In this document: positions 62,971-64,000 of the stretch, one piece after another
Numbering within the stretch: the stretch's first letter is position 1
How the letters are laid out: each line of letters starts with the position of its first letter
From: Bacillus sp. NTK071
GTDB taxonomy: Bacteria > Bacillota > Bacilli > Bacillales > Guptibacillaceae
NCBI RefSeq assembly: GCF_017303315.1
Contig: NZ_JAFKOI010000016.1
Span: 1 to 64,000 of the forward strand
Reading direction: 5' to 3'
Length of the DNA: 64,000 nt
Notes under the pieces: model-generated
The model's database searches: none
What the model was told of the DNA's origin: nothing
What the model saw: the letters and a program-made list of their open reading frames with translations, nothing else
Translations under genes and position numbers: made by a program

Positions 62971-63064
62971 ATGACTATGTGTAAACGCACATAAAAAGAA
63001 GGTTATGTCTCTGTCTAAGAAGGAATAGTATGTACCATAGACATTTTATAACAGGAGGATTCTA

Positions 63065-63796
63065 ATGGGAAAATTTCTTCTTAATCTAGCGGCATATATA
63101 CTCGTTGTCACGGTAAATGGTCTCGCCAATGCATTACCTTTAAACGGACAAACAACTGGTGAAATCTCTAATAAGCTTAACGTTCTTTTCACACCAGCCG
63201 GGTATGTTTTTAGCATTTGGGGACTTATTTACATTCTACTTGGAATATGGATTATTCGCCAATTCCCATCCAGCCGTAGAAACCTACCTCTTTATCAGGA
63301 AACGAGTGGATTGTTTGTACTAAGCTGCCTGTTAAATACCCTCTGGATTTTCATGTGGCATTATGAATTCTTTGGCTTATCTGTCATTGTTATGCTTCTT
63401 CTACTCATTACCCTTATTCGTCTTTATGTTAGCGTAAAAGCAGCCGGTGCATCATTTTTTGATCTACTACCATTCTCTGTTTATCTCGGTTGGATTAGCG
63501 TAGCTACAATCGCAAATATTAGCTATTACCTTACCTATGTGGACTGGGATGGATTTGGCATTTCAGATTCAATTTGGACCGTTCTTCTTTTACTTGTGGC
63601 AACAGTCCTAGCTCTAACCTTTTTAAAGAACGAGAACGATTGGGTATATCCACTAGTATTTGTTTGGGCTTTTATCGGCATAGGGATCAAAAATCAGAAC
63701 GCAGATGTGCCACTTGTTGTTTATTCCTCTTATACACTCGCCGCCCTTATTCTTATCATTACACTTCTCTACTCTTTTAAGCCGAGAAGTTCATAA
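63065..63796 (+). CDS. TspO/MBR-like tryptophan-rich membrane protein
   Basis: A 243-residue protein with about seven hydrophobic segments, longer than classic five-helix TspO (about 155-160). It contains FTPAGYVFSIWGLIYILLG, the TspO-type start, and CLLNTLWIFMWHYEFFGLS, the Trp-rich hallmark. The extra C-terminal helices place it in the long TspO/MBR subgroup of Bacilli. ACAGGAGG precedes the ATG. TspO proteins bind porphyrins, but the ligand here is not predictable. Confidence 0.85.
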   Translation: MGKFLLNLAAYILVVTVNGLANALPLNGQTTGEISNKLNVLFTPAGYVFSIWGLIYILLGIWIIRQFPSSRRNLPLYQETSGLFVLSCLLNTLWIFMWHYEFFGLSVIVMLLLLITLIRLYVSVKAAGASFFDLLPFSVYLGWISVATIANISYYLTYVDWDGFGISDSIWTVLLLLVATVLALTFLKNENDWVYPLVFVWAFIGIGIKNQNADVPLVVYSSYTLAALILIITLLYSFKPRSS

Positions 63797-63797
63797 G

Positions 63798-63831
63798 CAA
63801 AGCCCCTTTACCAAGAGTAAAGGGGCTTTGT
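63798..63831. terminator. Bidirectional terminator at the right end
   Basis: CAAAGCCCCTTTAC (63798-63811) pairs with GTAAAGGGGCTTTG (63817-63830) between convergent genes. Confidence 0.9.
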
Positions 63832-63836
63832 TCTAG

Positions 63837-64000
63837 CTATGCAAGTGACTTAAAGTCCTGACCAAGAATTTCTTTCATACTGTGAACAGTAATAAAGGCT
63901 TTTTGATCAACCGCACCAACATGTTTTTTTAATTTAAGAAGATCTTTTCTGCCAAGAATTGTTGTAATCACTTCTTTTTCGTCTGAAGTGAATGCACCAC
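63837..64000 (-). CDS. YitT family protein, C-terminal part (truncated by window)
   Basis: The last 53 codons of a minus-strand gene, ending in TAG at 63837. The readable end (FTSDEKEVITTILGRKD, KKHVGAVDQKAFITVHSM, EILGQDFKSLA) is a DUF2179 domain, the cytosolic tail of YitT/YebE-type membrane proteins. The membrane part lies outside the window. Confidence 0.7.
   Translation of the reverse strand, partial: GAFTSDEKEVITTILGRKDLLKLKKHVGAVDQKAFITVHSMKEILGQDFKSLA

Overview
The window reads as chromosomal DNA of an endospore-forming member of the Bacillaceae. Codon use is moderately AT-rich, Shine-Dalgarno sequences are strong (AAAGGAGG type), and GTG and TTG starts are frequent. There are two small acid-soluble spore proteins (sspE, sspK), the spore-cortex deacetylase pdaA, and a gene order recognisably collinear, in inverted orientation, with the Bacillus subtilis segment from yfmJ through yflL/yflJ, yfkJ/yfkH/yfkF/yfkD, pdaA, yfhD-yfhP, mutY, ygaB-ygaE, gsaB and perR to ygxA and an rRNA operon. 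A salt- or alkali-tolerant relative of B. subtilis is plausible, but the species cannot be fixed from the sequence. No prophage, IS transposase, plasmid gene or CRISPR array was seen.

Layout. 1-274 is the promoter and leader of an rRNA operon (minus strand, 16S just outside the window). 275-4.6 kb holds ygxA, ygzB, perR with its own PerR box, a cobalamin adenosyltransferase/dehydrogenase pair and the peroxiredoxin bcp. 4.6-7.25 kb is a small accessory locus: a two-TM potassium channel, a lipoprotein-type class F sortase, its likely sorted DUF4397 surface protein, and a divergent ECF sigma factor with no anti-sigma gene beside it. 7.25-7.67 kb is packed with two inverted-repeat elements. 7.67-13 kb has a three-gene ABC-2 exporter, gsaB and ygaE. 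13-18.7 kb is an appDFABC-type oligopeptide importer. 18.8-30.3 kb is the yga/yfh housekeeping block (ygaD, ygaC, ygaB, an SRAP protein, sspE, mutY, yfhP, sspK, recX, yfhF). 30.4-33.3 kb holds an amidohydrolase, a GNAT gene behind a tRNA-like structured leader, yfhE, yfhD and a gene-free stretch with a dense DnaA-box array. 33.3-45.5 kb carries rlmCD, an AlkA-type glycosylase, tandem 120-bp structured repeats, pdaA, yfkD, a MATE pump, redox and membrane proteins, a fused methyltransferase and a VLRF1-type release factor. 45.6-52.1 kb has the iron-efflux ATPase pfeT behind PerR/Fur-like operators, yfkH, a fructosamine kinase/tyrosine phosphatase pair and the c-di-GMP receptor ykuI. 52.3-55.2 kb pairs the blue-light receptor ytvA with a second PAS-STAS stressosome-like protein. 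The rest contains an orphan lysine/ornithine N-monooxygenase, another ABC-2 exporter, yflJ, rarD, yfmJ, a TspO protein and a truncated YitT gene.

How it fits together. Peroxide and iron homeostasis recurs: PerR, bcp, a TlpA-like protein behind a hybrid Fur/PerR box, pfeT and a siderophore-type hydroxylase. DNA repair is also represented (mutY, SRAP, recX, AlkA-like), as are sporulation products and signalling (ykuI, ytvA, PAS-STAS, LMW-PTP). The most unusual signals are non-coding: the DnaA-box array at about 33.03-33.17 kb, the tRNA-like switch-like leader at 31.66-31.77 kb, the 120-bp tandem repeats with compensatory changes at 35.6-35.9 kb, and a dispersed family of 98-165 bp inverted-repeat elements.
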